Assembly: GCA_032622095.1 (NCBI GenBank) | Contig: CP136067.1 | Span: forward strand, 179,712,556 to 179,776,555 | DNA length: 64,000 bases | Reading direction: 5' to 3' | From: Siphonodentalium dalli | Taxonomy: Eukaryota > Mollusca > Scaphopoda > Gadilida > Siphonodentaliidae | Shown: piece after piece, positions 1 through 12,330 of the stretch | Layout: every line of letters begins with the position of its first letter | Numbering within the stretch: the first letter of the stretch is position 1 | Notes under the pieces: model-generated | Told to the model about the DNA's origin: nothing | The model's database searches: none | What the model saw: only the letters and a program-made list of their open reading frames with translations | Position numbers and translations under genes: made by a program

Positions 1-105
1 ACACAACGGTAATCATTTCCACCGCGCAAGACCATCATGGCTGTCATTGAAGCGAGGTACCGGTCTATATATTAGGAAGTATTGATAGCTTCCAGAAAAT
101 CGATG
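1..105 (+). repeat. Dispersed repeat, copy 1 of a direct pair
   Basis: This segment recurs in the same orientation at 2136-2236 with scattered mismatches. Both copies share the core around ACGGTAATCATT, CCGCGCAAGAC and CCAGAAAATCGATG. The copy is cut by the window start, so the element's true end is unknown. No coding content is seen. Confidence 0.6.
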
Positions 106-461
106 TAGGCATCTAGATCTGTAGAAGTTGAGAACTTGAGACAATACAGTATGTATCGTGGACAGTACGTATATGTATATGCTGGAAGTTGTTACATGTA
201 TATCTGAACTCATAAACATGCATGTCACAAATCGTCCATTCCCGAAACACGCCCATTTATGATCCACTCAAAGGGAAGTTAACTTGATGTGAGTATCTAC
301 ACGAGGTTGCCAGTTCATTGTCGGCGCCCTGTGGTTTCTACGTGCATTAGAGTGATTTCTCAATGATTCGATCATATCTATTCTGATTCTTAGTCTGACA
401 TTTAACCATCAGCGTGGTCATCCGTAATAAAAGGAATAACTTCCCGATATGGCATAGAGAC

Positions 462-1000
462 TTAAAGTGATATGAAAGACTCCTCTTAGGTGTTCTGAAC
501 GGAATGACAAAGAATCATGCCAAAATAAGTTATTTTCATAAATTTGATCCCAAAATAGGCAGAATACAGCGTTATTGTTATAAACAAATTACATACAGTG
601 ACCATTGTTGGCGGAATCATTACCGTAATGTTTATGCCCAATAACGCGTCCCGTATATAAAGTACATGTAATAAATATTATGTCAAAATGAGTTCTTTTC
701 AAATTTTTTATCTCAAAATAGGCAGAATACAGCGTTATTGTTAGAAACAAATTACATACAGTGACCATTGTTGGCGGAATCATTACCGTAATGTTTATGC
801 CCAATAATGCGTCCCGAATAAAGTAGTAAATATTTACATCTGTGCGTAATTCAAACGTTGTGTTCTCTGAAATGCAGCCGATATTTTGGAAATTGTTATA
901 ATGTTAGTTGATTGTTACATTCCACCAGTGGATATTATGTTTGGATTCTAACTTATCAGTTTTATTCATGCACTGAAGTAAGTTCATAATATGTCTTTAA
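462..1000. mobile_element. TTAA-flanked element, family E (TTAAAGTGAT ends)
   Basis: It begins TTAAAGTGATATGAAAGAC and ends CATAATATGTCTTTAA, the ends shared with 11603-11861 and 16215-16555. Inside, a segment of about 140 bp (about 519-659) is repeated at about 681-821, which makes this copy longer than the others. The repeat contains GACCATTGTTGGCGGAATC. It is non-coding and non-autonomous. TTAA at both borders suggests piggyBac-type target choice, but no transposase is present. Confidence 0.6.
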
Positions 1001-2135
1001 ACAACCATAAACTCACAGAAAACAAACGCTAATGTTCTGGTTATGACAAAGACTTGGACAGAGACAGAATTAAGATTTGCGTTACCTATGTGTGACGCTT
1101 CTCGTTTTGTAATTCGTAGGCTGCTGATGTGGTTTGGCGTCCACATCATATATTACTTAAATAACAATATACGGTTGTATGAGTACGTATATATAGATAC
1201 TGGACTTGGGCGCCTAATCAACAATATGAGATAACTAGGTCACATAAAGAGCGTTTTACTAATTTGTATAACGTTTTATATTAAATAAGCTGTATAACCT
1301 TTTTCCGTGTCACATATATGTGATTGTTTCTAAATTTGCGGGGGATTAGACCCACTTTATATAGACCGTACATTTTGCACCTACCGGTATATATTGTGTG
1401 TAAAATTATTATGACAAATGCGTTCCTAGCAGTTTTACTTTTGTCCTTAGTTGACTTTCTAAAAGGCCTTCTTGGTCCACCTGCCAGTGCATTACTCTGA
1501 ATTTTCGCTGTCATTCTAGTGTGTTAGGTGTAGGGTCACTAACATTGACAGTTCTGCTACCTGGTCAGACATCCACTTACCTTATATGATTACACATAAA
1601 AACAGAGCACAAGAATTGTTCTTTACCAGAATCAATCGAGTCGAGGACGAAATTTATTCTAGTAAAGAACTATTCGCGTGCTCTGACTGACTTAGAGCAC
1701 AATTGATCCCACATAATGCAATAAACTGGAAATGTGCCGTGCGCTTGCCGCGAATGGAAATAATAGCCGGTTAGCCACGCCCGAAAACGTGATTAACATG
1801 AACTGATCGCCGTTGAATGTGAATAGATATGTCCGAACAACACGGACTGGTCCCACTTTGAAGCGCCCGTGCGATGTGTCTGTTATGAGTTGCGGGTGCC
1901 TAACAATGGGATAATCATTGAACGTCAGCCTTGGGAATTGGTGTACTTACCAAAAATCAGGGAACGGTTGCAACAATGGGAATGTGCTCTAAATTATTTT
2001 AGAATCACACTAGATTGATTTTAGAAATTCAGAAGATTTTCATATGCCATGTTTCCGGTATAACCAATGTTTATTCTGTACGAGTCGAACTGCATGACCA
2101 TAAACAAAAACATCAGCGTCGACTGCCGATCAAAC
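1001..2135. other. No gene recognised
   Basis: Only short open frames without recognisable domains are present. There is a short inverted pairing between the stretches near 1600 and 1680 (AGAGCACAAGAATT and AATTC...CGTGCTCT-like). I see no exon signals that I can support. Confidence 0.4.
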
Positions 2136-2236
2136 AAAACGGTAATCATTACAACCGCGCAAGACTATCATGGCTTTCATTGAAGCGCGTTACCGGATCT
2201 ATCAAGAACTATTGACAGGTTCCAGAAAATCGATGG
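2136..2236 (+). repeat. Dispersed repeat, copy 2 of a direct pair
   Basis: Second copy of the repeat at 1-105, in the same orientation, sharing the cores ACGGTAATCATT and CCAGAAAATCGATG. It is non-coding. Confidence 0.6.
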
Positions 2237-2361
2237 ATAATGTCGATAGATGTGGCTCACCGAGTAGAATAGCGAATCCATCTTTTGTTTGGCGTTCAGG
2301 TTGAAATAAAGGAACGTCATTGGTCGATGTCAGAAATGTCAGTGCAAGTACAGTTCGGTAT

Positions 2362-2576
2362 TTAACCCTTTCAGTGCCGAGTCCGATTTTTGTATCAACC
2401 CATATTTCCTTGATCATTTTTCAAATTTATTGATTATAATAATGTGATACATTGATGGAAAGAGCTCTAAGAGCTCTTTCCATCAATGTATCACATTATT
2501 ATAATCAATAAATTTGAAAAATGATCAAGGAAATATGGGTTGATACAAAAATCGGACTCGGCACTGAAATGGTTAA
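2362..2576. mobile_element. Near-perfect foldback element with TTAA ends
   Basis: Arms of about 107 bp meet at a single central base (2469, within GAGCTCTAAGAGCTC). The ends read TTAACCCTTTCAGTGCC and the complement with one or two mismatches. A second, arm-deleted copy lies at 60493-60663. The CCCTTT start after TTAA is like piggyBac termini, so this is probably a non-autonomous foldback derivative. Confidence 0.8.
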
Positions 2577-3017
2577 ATAGAATCGACTACAGGATTGTTG
2601 CACTGATATATATTCGATGATATCAATCGAGTAGTGTCCCCAGAGATGGTTCCCAAAACCGACCAACCCGTGCTATACTGAATGGAGTATCCCACTCAGT
2701 TATAAAAGAACACACTGGAATGGTCTATTGTTTATATGGAGGGGTGTTCATGAAAAATACGCAGACGACAGGTAAAAAAAATTCAGAAGTCCTATTTATT
2801 TTAGGGAAATATTCAGGTAACTAGTTCATCTACCTAGCTATAGTCGTTTGTTGAAATTACCGTATGAACATTTCCTATGGGATAACAACTACTCATCAAT
2901 GAGTGTTTAGTAAAGAAATGGTAAATCAGGGGGCCCACTGGGTGGCTCAATCGTAACACGGCAATTTTTGCATACCACTATAGCTTCCCACAACCAGACC
3001 AGGATCGGGCATTTTGA
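2577..3017. other. No gene recognised
   Basis: Nothing convincing is seen. A short segment near 2840-2890 (GTCGTTTGTTGAA..GAACATTTCC) resembles a dispersed repeat also present near 19825, 41360 and 60340. Confidence 0.4.
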
Positions 3018-3225
3018 TTAAGCCTTTCATGACTGGAGCTACGCTGGTACAGCATTAAGATGACGTACCAGTGCATTCATTCTTTTATCTATGCGAGTAT
3101 ATGGCTGACAAGGTCAAGGTAAATATTGTTAGGCCAATGTATTCCCTATGGGAGACTCGCATATCTAAAAGAAATCATTGGCAGAGGGTTTTCGCAAACT
3201 TTCAGGAAGCTTCAGTCATGGAAGG
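3018..3225. mobile_element. Degenerate hairpin MITE, family C
   Basis: The ends resemble TTAAGCCTTTCATGACTGG on the left and CTTCAGTCATGGAAGG on the right, as in the copies at 10330, 25314 and 43561. Interior remnants of the shared hairpin (ATGCGAGTATA.. and GGGAGACTCGCATAT) are eroded. The right TTAA is lost. Confidence 0.6.
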
Positions 3226-3422
3226 TAAGTAAGTAAGTAAGTAAATATTTTATTATGGCATATCATCATAAAATGTGTTACACATATATAATTAAATAAT
3301 AAACAATAATATGTCATATGGTGGTGGCATGACCATATGGTCGTCTTCCTGCCGCCACCATTTGGAAACGGAAAATATGGACAAAAATATGGAAGATATA
3401 CAAATTTATACAAAATTGGCAT
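3223..3422. repeat. (TAAG)n tract with adjoining retroelement-like tail
   Basis: Five TAAG units (3223-3243) run into an AT-rich segment. A short tetranucleotide repeat next to such a segment is typical of the 3' end of a LINE or SINE inserted on the minus strand. No coding part of such an element is visible here. Confidence 0.35.
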
Positions 3423-3674
3423 TTATGCAAAATTGACATACTGGGTGGGGTTCAAACCATATAATATAATGAAATAATAATGACACGAGGCTTTGTGTGT
3501 GTCTGCGTTGTTTACAATTTGATTAAAAAAAATTAATCTTTAGCTATAAAGTTCAAAAATAAAACTGTTCAAACTAGACAATGTTCTAATCAGTTTGCAC
3601 CAAATAGTTAATATTTGCACTGAATGAAGGTTTTAAGAGAGCACTGCACAGTAAGATCGACTAACGAAGCGAAT

Positions 3675-3803
3675 TGTTGATGTTGATGATGATGATGACG
3701 GTAGTGATGATGATGATGATGACGTTGTTGTTGTTCTTGTTGCTGACGCTGTTGTTGTTGTTGGTGATGATGGTGATAATGTTGTTATTGATGATGGTAA
3801 TGA
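3675..3803 (+). repeat. Compound trinucleotide microsatellite (GAT/GTT)
   Basis: Interrupted runs of GAT and GTT units. Any frame through them is low-complexity and not a gene. Confidence 0.85.
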
Positions 3804-4097
3804 TGCATGTTAATTCACGATTGAGTTATCAGTAAAGCATTAAAACATAGTATGTCGTCATGCTCATCGCAGAAGTTAGTTGTAATTCCAATACTCGCTG
3901 ATTAGTGTCCACATATAGAAGAAACTTATTTATGAATCCGCCTGGATAATTGTACAGTTGTTTACCTGGGGTTGGTTGTTTCTATGTGCATGGGTGTAGT
4001 TGTAAAGTGATGTTGACCATCTCAGCGGTTGTCCATGACTTTAAAGGTAAACATTCCGATTCGATGGTCCCCATATCATCAGATTCGAACATCACCA

Positions 4098-4171
4098 CTC
4101 CCCCCACCACCACCACCACCACCACCACCAGCAGCAGCAGCAGCAACAACAACAACAACAACAACAACATT
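4098..4171 (+). repeat. Compound microsatellite (CCA)n(GCA)n(CAA)n
   Basis: Three trinucleotide runs follow one another. They sit beside a dispersed repeat end (GATGGTCCCCATATCATC, about 4062-4081) that also occurs near 10125, 12570 and 13340, where it is likewise followed by CAA-type runs. The homopolymeric peptides read from it are artefacts. Confidence 0.85.
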
Positions 4172-4518
4172 TCTTGAAATTGATTTATTATTACCTCCAT
4201 TCTGGAGACATAGTATATACAGAAAATACATTTAACATTTGTTCATATGTGAATAGTTGATGATAATATACAGTTTATATGCTCAGTTGCACACTGTTGT
4301 TCGGTTAGTGCTATTCGCAACCTAAGCGACATATATGGATCACATAAACGTACGTTTCCTGATGTTTCATGCACATGTTGATTGTCAGTGGACACGGAGT
4401 CCCTTCATCGCGCAATATGAGTGAAGCAGGAACACAGATGCATCAATTCGTAAGTTCCCCAAACTATTTATCACATCCAAACGATCGTAGCTTCTGGTGC
4501 TTCCAAGTAGCATATCAA

Positions 4519-5270
4519 CTACGCTTTTTGTGGGATGGCTTGCAGGAACGCATAGGCATGGATCCCGAATGCGTCGATAACCATTTCCCAGAAGATGTCA
4601 CGAAGCTGAACAAGAATAGGAGATTGGCATTGGAACAGCACATGCATGATCTCGTTGTTGTAGACATTTCCGCACTGAGAACAATTTAAGTGATTACAGT
4701 ATGTTGTTTTGTTAAGTAACAACGATAAATGTCTCAGCTCTTTCGAATTTCGGCGGTTGTGAGAAAGTAGAGACCAGATACGCCACGGCGACAGTGGGTC
4801 AGAATGACACTCAGAAAAAGAGACAGGTTGTTGTCGTTGCTGACAGCATCCATCCATTCCTTCCTATACACGATTTCTATATTGCATTTCACAAGGCACT
4901 TCCAATGCTGCTTACCCGGTGTCCATGAAATCCAAGACGAACTGTATGAGGTCATATTTCACCAGCAATGGTATTGTTTCTTCTACAAAGCCCGATAGTT
5001 TTCTTCCAAAGAAAAGTGTTGGTGCAGCTTCAGCACAAAGATTTCGAGTGGTGTCTGGTGACCGCGTGGGAGACGAATGAGGTTTGCAATAAATACTAGT
5101 TTCCTGGTGTGGAGTTCCTTCTCGATTGGAAGAAGTCCCATACAACTGAGTGCAACGTTTTTGCTGGTTCTAACGGGGAATGTTTGGCAGTGCTTTACAC
5201 GAGAGCGTAACCCCTTAATCCAGTGTTTGAAGAGCTGATGTGTGTCCCAGTGGAAACAACTCATCGCCAT
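4519..5270 (-). pseudogene. LINE ORF2 C-terminal region with CCHC-like motif
   Basis: Three overlapping frames carry the region after the RT. The last one (4857-4519) has CSQCGNVYNNEIMHVLFQC, a C-x2-C-x8-H-x4-C pattern with the conserved Glu and His often seen at the C-terminus of jockey/CR1-type ORF2 proteins. It ends at a stop at 4519-4521. Confidence 0.7.
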
Positions 5271-5465
5271 ATTGCGATCTGGGAAGAACCACAGATTTAA
5301 CTAGTCTTGACATGGTTGTTGGTGTGCACGATTTAAGTGTGTCTTTGCCAACTAAGGAGAAGTAAGTGCGGCGTAACTTGTCTGACATTTTGTCAGCTCG
5401 CTTTGTGGCGGTTGAAGATTTTGTCTGCAGAATCCCGAGATGAGTTCATTCCGTGATCTCGGTTA

Positions 5466-6094
5466 TTATCGTCCCACCAAGGCTCCACGATCTAGGATCG
5501 GAATAACGTTGACTAACAGCCTCATTAAATACCACAACTTGACTTTTCGAAGGGGGAACACAAAACGCCATTTTCTGCTATAGTCATGACAGCTGTGTAG
5601 AATTGCATCAAGTCCTCGTTTCGTCAATGACAGTATAGCGATATCATCCGCGGTGGTAGGCGCCGCGCACGGAATTCCATTCACTGATAGGCCTATTCTT
5701 GTGGATGAGAGTTCTTTTAGCAGCTCGTCTATGTAGACCAGATAGAAAAAAAGAGAGCTGACGGCTCCTTGTCGAGTGCCTTGGCGTATATCCAAAGATT
5801 CAGATATACATCCATTGAACATTACTTGGCTAGTACACTCCGTGTGCATATTGCAAATTAGTTTAAGCATGTTCCCAGCTGATGCAGTTTCCACAGAAGT
5901 CCGGAATGCCAAACCTTATCGAAGGCTTTTTGGGAGTCTAAAAACACGTGTATACGGGAACCATAGTCTTTTGCGAAGCTGATTCCTTCTTGCAAGATGA
6001 ATGAATTCATGGAACAGCTTACAACTTTCTGGAAACCATGTTGAAGAACGTGTGGAAAGTCAGAGAGGATATTGTTGGAGTGTATTCTATTCAT
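5466..6094 (-). pseudogene. LINE reverse transcriptase core (broken)
   Basis: The 6094-5858 piece carries the palm segment HVFLDSQKAFDKVWHSGLL. The 5912-5466 piece carries IRQGTRQGAVSSLFFYLVYI and then TTADDIAILS. The catalytic box is TADD instead of F/YADD (about 5642-5653) and the usual RQG..SP motif has SS. Frame changes between the pieces and the altered box show decay. The upstream linker (6709-6425) has the usual FWKLVN and WKNYFSQLY motifs. Confidence 0.9.
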
Positions 6095-7017
6095 GAGTAT
6101 GTATTCGACAAGTTTATAAATAACTGGCAGGAGTGTGATGGCGCGGTAACTGTCAGGTTTTTCTTTCGGTTTTCTGTCTCCTTTGAACGCCGATTTTTAG
6201 TTTCACGGGAATGTACACCAAAGATAAGATACCGTTGTACAGCTCGCACAGGATTTTGAGGAAGGGCTGACTGCAGTAAATGATGTGTTCGTTCACCAAA
6301 CCATATACTCCGCCTAATTTATTTCGCTTTAGATATCGAACTGCATTGCTTAGTTACTGCACAGTAACACGAGCAAATGAATCGTCATCGTCATGATCAT
6401 CCGCTGTTAAAACAGTCTTTACTTTCAGTTCAACTTCATGTTCGAACATAGGATCGGGATGTACAATTGTGAAAAATAGTTTTTCCAACCACGTATTATA
6501 TCGTTCGGGTCGCGCACAAGTTCGTTGTCGAATTCCATTGTCGATGCCACTGAATGAGAACGCACCTTGTCAGTATTCACAAGTTTCCAGAAAGAGGTTT
6601 GGTCGTGTGAAACGAAGAGTTCGAGGTCATCAAAAACACGCTGTTGTCTCTCTGCTGCAAATCGTGTCTCGCATCGAAAACAAAATACGCTTTGATATTT
6701 TATAGGCAACGTATGTCACGGAAGAAGCCACGTATTCTCTGCCGGACTGGATCCATTCGATTCGCCTCATTTTAACACATTCATGCAGCTTTAATAAATC
6801 TGAATTCCAGTAGGGTTTGGCATTCACACGGCACGTCTTTTTGCCAGCTGCGATCGACGACGCTGCGATCAGTGTTGACACTCTCTGGTCATACATCATA
6901 TCCAGTGACTGCTTGCAAGGTTGTGCAGTCATGAATGTTTCAAACTCAATACAGTGGGGGTTCAAAAACGATCAATATGTGAATTCGTTAATGGTTTTCC
7001 AGTTAAAGGAAGGCTTC

Positions 7018-7785
7018 TTATATCCCCGTTGTATAGTGGGTCGTACACATTGAATGGTCTATAACATTTGAATTAGCCGACGGTGCAAAGGGGATGAATG
7101 TAGGTCTATTGCCCGCTATCCTCGACTGAGCACACACAGATAAGTATTGAAGATATCCAAGAAATTTGGTGAATATAACTGACTGATCAGTATGACTATG
7201 TGGACACGTGAATGAAGGCGAATCACTTAAATGTACATTGAGGTCACCCATGGCTACGACGTAACCATATTCTGAGAAACATGTAATACAATTATCCATA
7301 TTCATCAAACACTTCAGGTAAAAGTCATCATCGTGGTTGGTGCTTGGCAAGTAAGCTTGAATTATTATCAGGTTCTCCGAGTCTGAATTGTACTGCAATA
7401 GTTCTACTGTCAGCTGTTTATAAGGTAGTGCATAGGCTAGCCAACTCGCGGCGCATCAAAATAGCTACTCCGTCCCGAGTGAACGATGTGCCTGTAGAGG
7501 TGGCGACAGAGACATATTGTCCAGATAGTGAATTGCATCAAGGAATGGGAAGTTTTGCTCGTCCAACCAATGTTCAGAAATTACTATGACATCAAACGTG
7601 TTCGAGTGCAGTAGTTCAGAGAGGTATATCGATGCCGTCTTGACTCCAGTGGCGTTCCAAGACAGGAGCTTAAATTGCATATTTGTGTCAGCCATCATGG
7701 TGATATTGATTAACATAATAACAGTTAATATTACAACAGGAGACCGGTCTGAGTCAGTATTCACACTGGGACCTCTGTTTCCCAT
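7018..7785 (-). pseudogene. LINE endonuclease domain (broken)
   Basis: The N-terminal part reads LLSWNATGVKTASIY.. then VIVISEHWLDE, matching the Asn and catalytic Glu motifs of the LINE apurinic-like endonuclease. Another frame carries DGVAILMRRELASL. The 7398-7018 piece carries AMGDLNVHLSDSP (the GDxN motif) and ends in VIDHSMC. At least two frameshifts separate these parts. In an intact element this domain nicks target DNA for target-primed reverse transcription. Confidence 0.88.
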
Positions 7786-7970
7786 AACACGCCGGAGGCT
7801 TGATAGATTTACGTGGTGGATCTATTTCCCAACATCGACAATATACACCTAGCGGTAATAATTGCTCAACTTCCAAGAGGTGAGCTTCCTCCATAGGGAG
7901 TGTGAGTTGCGCGGACTGTGTTCCTCGTATTGAGCTAGACATCATCTTGATATAGATTGGATTCAGTCTC

Positions 7971-9184
7971 CTATCTATGAGAAAATCGGCGATTGCATTG
8001 GCTGTTGTCATTGGGCTGATACGTCCGAGAGAAAAAAATTACAAGTCTTTCGTTTCCGACTTGATTTGGAACACCGACAAAACCTAGCTCATCTTCCGGT
8101 TCCGGCATATCAGAGCGATTGTCATGTTGTGTTGCAGAGGAAGGCCCCAAAAGAGGGACCACGACCATCACACGCGATTTACTGTCCTTTGATTTGATTT
8201 CGGGTGACAGAACCACAGACACGCTGTTAATGCTACTTGGCGAATCTGACCTTTGTGTCATGTTTCGTTTGTCATGAGGAGACTCCGAGTCAGCGTCTTC
8301 ATTGGTGTTCGATACGTGTTGGATGTCTCCGTTCAATTTGTCAAATGAAGCTGTTTTAGCGACATTTTGGGCCTCAGATCTAGAGAAGACATGTTTAGGT
8401 GTCGATGTAAGTGGATTTTGAACATCGCTTCCACGTGGAATGTTTGGTGGTGTCGAGTTTGTGAAATTGTGTTGTGGTTTGCTCGCTAATGGCTCAGCTG
8501 TTGAGTATGGGGACGACACATACGAATGATCACTTGTATCCTGATGAAATTGTATGATTTTATCAAAAGAGGTCAATCCCTCGACTTTCCCCATCACATT
8601 CGCTGCGAAAAGTTCAAAGACTGTGCTCATGCGCTTCTCGACATTAGCAAGCTGTGTGTTTGTTGATTTGTTCAGATCTATACATTTATTGTTCAGCGAG
8701 TTCAATCTCAGTTTGAATGCGTCGGATTTCACAAAGGACTTCGATAGCGATTTGATCTTTTTACAGTTCGCCGTCATATACGATTGGTGAGTTGCTGCAT
8801 TATTTGAAACATCCGATTTTAAGAGTTTCAATTGAGACTTGATATTATCTATTCCAAGACACTTGTCATCCTGAATCCTATCGAACGCGAGGCTCAGTTC
8901 GGAATGTTTCTTTGGGTGGCGTTGATTGATGCAGAGTTAGTTGTGGTGGCTGATGATGTCTTCAACAGTGACTGACTCAGACCTGAGATGTTCTTTATTA
9001 TCTCTTCTTTCGTGGTTTTTACGTCAGACTCCAACGACGATAACCGTTTTTCAAAGTCGTTCCTATCTGACAGCAGGTTCGATTTCATTAATGTGAGTTC
9101 AGTAAGGACGCTCGAAAGCTGATTCTGAATACACGCAATGTTGCACCGATATGACTGACCGTCTGCAGATAAAGTGACAGCCAC
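7971..9184 (-). pseudogene. LINE ORF1-like protein, coiled-coil N-terminus (frameshifted)
   Basis: Two open pieces in different frames (9184-8894 and about 8896-7971) join across a frameshift near 8894. The first is a heptad-rich segment (Ser/Leu/Glu/Lys, with LSSLESDVKTTKEEI). The second is Lys/Ser/Asn-rich with further helical stretches, followed by a disordered Ser/Pro-rich region. Position directly upstream of the endonuclease, and a coiled coil, fit a LINE ORF1 RNA-binding chaperone. No zinc knuckle is visible. Function is inferred from position. Confidence 0.65.
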
Positions 9185-9387
9185 AGTGGAGTCTGTGCGT
9201 TGACTCTGTTTAGATATAGAGTCCCGAACATCCTCGAATGAACCTCCACACAGAAACTGAACAAAGTGGTATATGCCTTTTGCTAGTTTAGTCTCTACCG
9301 GGACACCGGAACCACGTTTGCGTTGCTTCAGTCTATATCATTCGAGTTCAGCAATGTGATGAGACGCTTAGTTGAAAACGTCATCCC

Positions 9388-9896
9388 TTAAAGGCACGTG
9401 AGGCCTTAGTTGTCGAAAATATTCATATTTGTTCCAATCACCGTAAACATTAAAACATTAAAACGCATACAGTTTCGTTCATATATACCATGACCATCGC
9501 GTAAACAGCATGTTATAAAGATTTACTATATTTTACCTAAGCAAGGGCCTGATTGTGTTACAGAAGACAGCACAATGCTGCTGGCCAATCACACAAAAAT
9601 GGCAGAAACGCTCTTTAGTCGTTCCATATCAGGAATTCACCAACAAAGAACGCTCTTTATGTTTACCATCATAATATAAACAAACACCAGAAAAGTATCT
9701 GTTTATGCTTTTGTTTACATAACAATGGTCAAATATATGACAATAACATACTGTTTATGCGATATTTCTTATTTGTATACGGACAAAGTCTGTCTACATT
9801 TTGATGTTCTTTCTGTTTGTGGCGGTTTTTGACGGGTGGAAATATTTTCACAGGATACCCACCGCCAAGGCCAACCGTACCTTTAAGGATATAAGC
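9388..9896. mobile_element. TTAA-flanked MITE, family D
   Basis: It starts TTAAAGGCACGTGAGGCC and ends GGCCAACCGTACCTTTAA. A same-subfamily copy in opposite orientation spans 63301-63801. Related copies are at 14879-15403 and 31638-32164, with a fragment near 61157. About 500 bp, no coding capacity. This copy abuts the 5' side of the LINE. Confidence 0.8.
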
Positions 9897-10115
9897 TTTG
9901 TTGACTCAGGCACTTTCAACAATAAGGAAGACACGAAACTTCCTTAGGAAATATGGAAGTTTTGTTCCAGTTATATGGGGCATCTCCTGAGAACTGTTAG
10001 AACGGATCGTTAGAAGGATCAACATCTGATGTGCGTGAATAGTTACTTGATTGCTTTGAACATGATTATTAACGAAATTAGATTGGAACGAGTGGCGATT
10101 TTGGCTGTAATTAAG

Positions 10116-10250
10116 TGATTCGATGGTCTCCATATCATCAGATTCGAATGTCTTTGGTTTAACCTAATAGTGCCATATTTTCTTGCAGCAGAGTTTTGTC
10201 CGAGACATTTCACCCCCTAAGGTTGACCATTTTAATTTCAAAATTGTCCA
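10116..10250. repeat. Dispersed repeat fragment (GATGGTC..CCATATCATC type)
   Basis: It shares GATTCGATGGTC, CCATATCATCAGATTCGA and TTGTCCGAGAC with the repeats near 4062 and the inverted pair at 12331-13600. It is non-coding. Confidence 0.5.
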
Positions 10251-10329
10251 ACCTTTGTCGTTGGTACTCGAGATGTGAAAATAACGTCATTGATGGGTGT
10301 CAGAAATGTCAGTTCAAGTATTTACGTAT

Positions 10330-10549
10330 TTAACCGTTTCATGACGGGAGCTGCGCTGGTGCAGCATAACATATCCTGTGTCAGTGCATTCTCTTATATA
10401 TGCGAGTCTCCCATATAAGAGAATGCACTGGCTTAGAATGTAAAGGTAAATATTGTTGTCATTATGGGATACTCGCATATATATATAAGAGATTGCATTG
10501 GCACAGGTGTTCGCCAAATTTCAGGAAGCTCCAGTCATGTATGGGTTAA
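10330..10549. mobile_element. Hairpin MITE, family C
   Basis: TTAA at both borders, with ends TTAACCGTTTCATGACGGG and CAGTCATGTATGGGTTAA. It contains two copies of the palindromic module built around CATTCTCTTATATATGCGAG, both partly shortened. Confidence 0.75.
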
Positions 10550-11137
10550 ATTGAATCGCGTAGAGAGATATTGCACTGAAATTTATTCATCGAAATACAC
10601 CGAGTAACCATCTGGAGATGGCATCCACATCCGATTAACCATATATCCAAGTGCCCCAGTCGGAAAGATGCATAGCATAGTACAGACCATGATAATCTAA
10701 TTCGAATCTCGATAACCGTTGACTTGTTTACATTGCAGGTAATCTTATTCTTGAATATAATTGACAATTTTGTCAGTTGCTTATCAGAGTCGCTGCGTTT
10801 ACGTGCAGAGGGGGCTAGTTTCAAAGTGAAGTTAAACATCTTGCAGTCTTCCATTAGGTAAATACCTCGTACACGTATGAACATAGGTACATGTATATAC
10901 TACGAGTTTGGATCCAGTCATTGTCTTCAGTCAGCACCCAGTTTCCATACAGAAGATGATTGCATAAAACATTTGGGAAGTCTGGCCGTTGACCATCTAA
11001 GATTTAACGTTTTATTTTCAAAATTCACATATGTTATTGTCAGAAGTCAAGACTTGATGCAATATAATATACATGCACGTAAGCTTGTAAGGTATCTCGT
11101 GAGTAGAGTTATCGAGTTAAAGTGATGTGAAACACTC

Positions 11138-11586
11138 CAGTCGTAAGTCGGGATTTTTTTACCCTGTGCCAATGCATTCTCTTATATATGCGAGTCGACC
11201 ATAGGTCGCCTCGCATATATAAGAGAATGCATTGGCCTAACAATTTTTTACAATTTTAATAATTTGTTCTTGAATTCTTTAACAATTTTATAATTTCACC
11301 CATACAGAGCCCCAGACAAACATGAGCAGACGACACTCTTCTATATGCTTCTATATATGTGTGGGGCTCCCTGCAGGGTAATGGATGTTTTTTATTTTAT
11401 TTTATGTCCTAAAAATTGTAGGAAACATTTATTTTTAAAAAAAATGATAAAAAATTGTTAGGCCAATGCATTCTCTTGTATATGCGAGGCGACCTATGGT
11501 CGACTCGCATATATACGAGAATGCATTGACACAGGGTTAAAAAATCCCGACTTACGACTTGATTTGATATGGCGGGTCACATATGT
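11138..11586. mobile_element. Hairpin MITE, family B (left end truncated)
   Basis: It shares its interior and right end (GATATGGCGGGTCACATATG) with 26373-26838 and 33965-34432. The left terminus begins inside the terminal repeat at AGTCGTAAGTCGGG. Two inverted hairpins flank a middle segment containing AGAGCCCCAGACAAACATG. A truncated piece of family E (TTAAAGTGATGTGAAACAC, 11117-11137) lies directly to the left. Confidence 0.8.
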
Positions 11587-11602
11587 GCCAGCTCATTGTT
11601 CC

Positions 11603-11861
11603 TTAAAGTGATGTGAAACACTCCGGTAGGGTGATCAAATAGAAATTGAGAATAATCTTGCTCAAAGTAGTTATTTGTTACGAATATTAATCCAAATTGA
11701 CTATACACACAGTCATTCTTATATATTGATTAAATGCAATGACTCTCAATGGCGAAATCATTTGTGTTAGATTGTCGCCGATAGTTGCGTCCCGAATCTA
11801 GATGTAAATATTTACTAACTTATCAATTTCACTCTCGAACAAGTCCATAATATGTCTTTAA
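11603..11861. mobile_element. TTAA-flanked element, family E
   Basis: It runs from TTAAAGTGATGTGAAACAC to CATAATATGTCTTTAA and is related to 462-1000 and 16215-16555. It is non-coding. Confidence 0.7.
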
Positions 11862-12330
11862 CGCATACAGATTTCCCTTGAAATCAAAATAAATATAAAT
11901 ATGACTGCTAACGTTGACTTCAGTCGCGCAAATTCAATTAATTTCGTACCAACTACATATAATATCGCTCTCTCTATAATAGGATAAACGTGGTACTGTA
12001 TTTAAGATACTGTGTAATGTCTTCAGATCTGTATGCGTTTTGGGTGTTGGGGTGTCTGGACAATACAAAAATAGCGTTAACATAATGCTTCTCCGTCAAA
12101 ACCATTGTATAAGCCAACAAATTCATAAAGACGGTGATAACATTACTGAAAAATAAACCACAGTGTGTGCAGCTGCAGTATGGCTGCCAAAGTTGTAAGT
12201 TTTTGTGAGTTTGGTGTAGTCTGAATTAACTTTTTCAAAGCTCAGGGTGATCAGATATCGATTTTTGAAGATTGTTATTTCTCGAGATGAGCAATTCTAT
12301 GTGGCACAGAAACACATGGTCAAACGGACA

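Larger units (their letters stand above)
4519..9187 (-). mobile_element. Decayed non-LTR retrotransposon (LINE), CR1/jockey-like layout
   Basis: Read on the minus strand, the order is: coiled-coil ORF1 remnant (9184-7971), apurinic-type endonuclease (7785-7018), linker (6965-6425), reverse transcriptase (6094-5466), thumb and C-terminal region (5270-4912) and a Cys/His-rich end (4857-4519). The protein is broken into many frames, so the element cannot be active. Class assignment rests on domain order and motifs; the clade is not certain. The 5' limit is obscured by the TTAA element starting at 9388. The 3' tail below 4519 is not clear. Confidence 0.9.
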
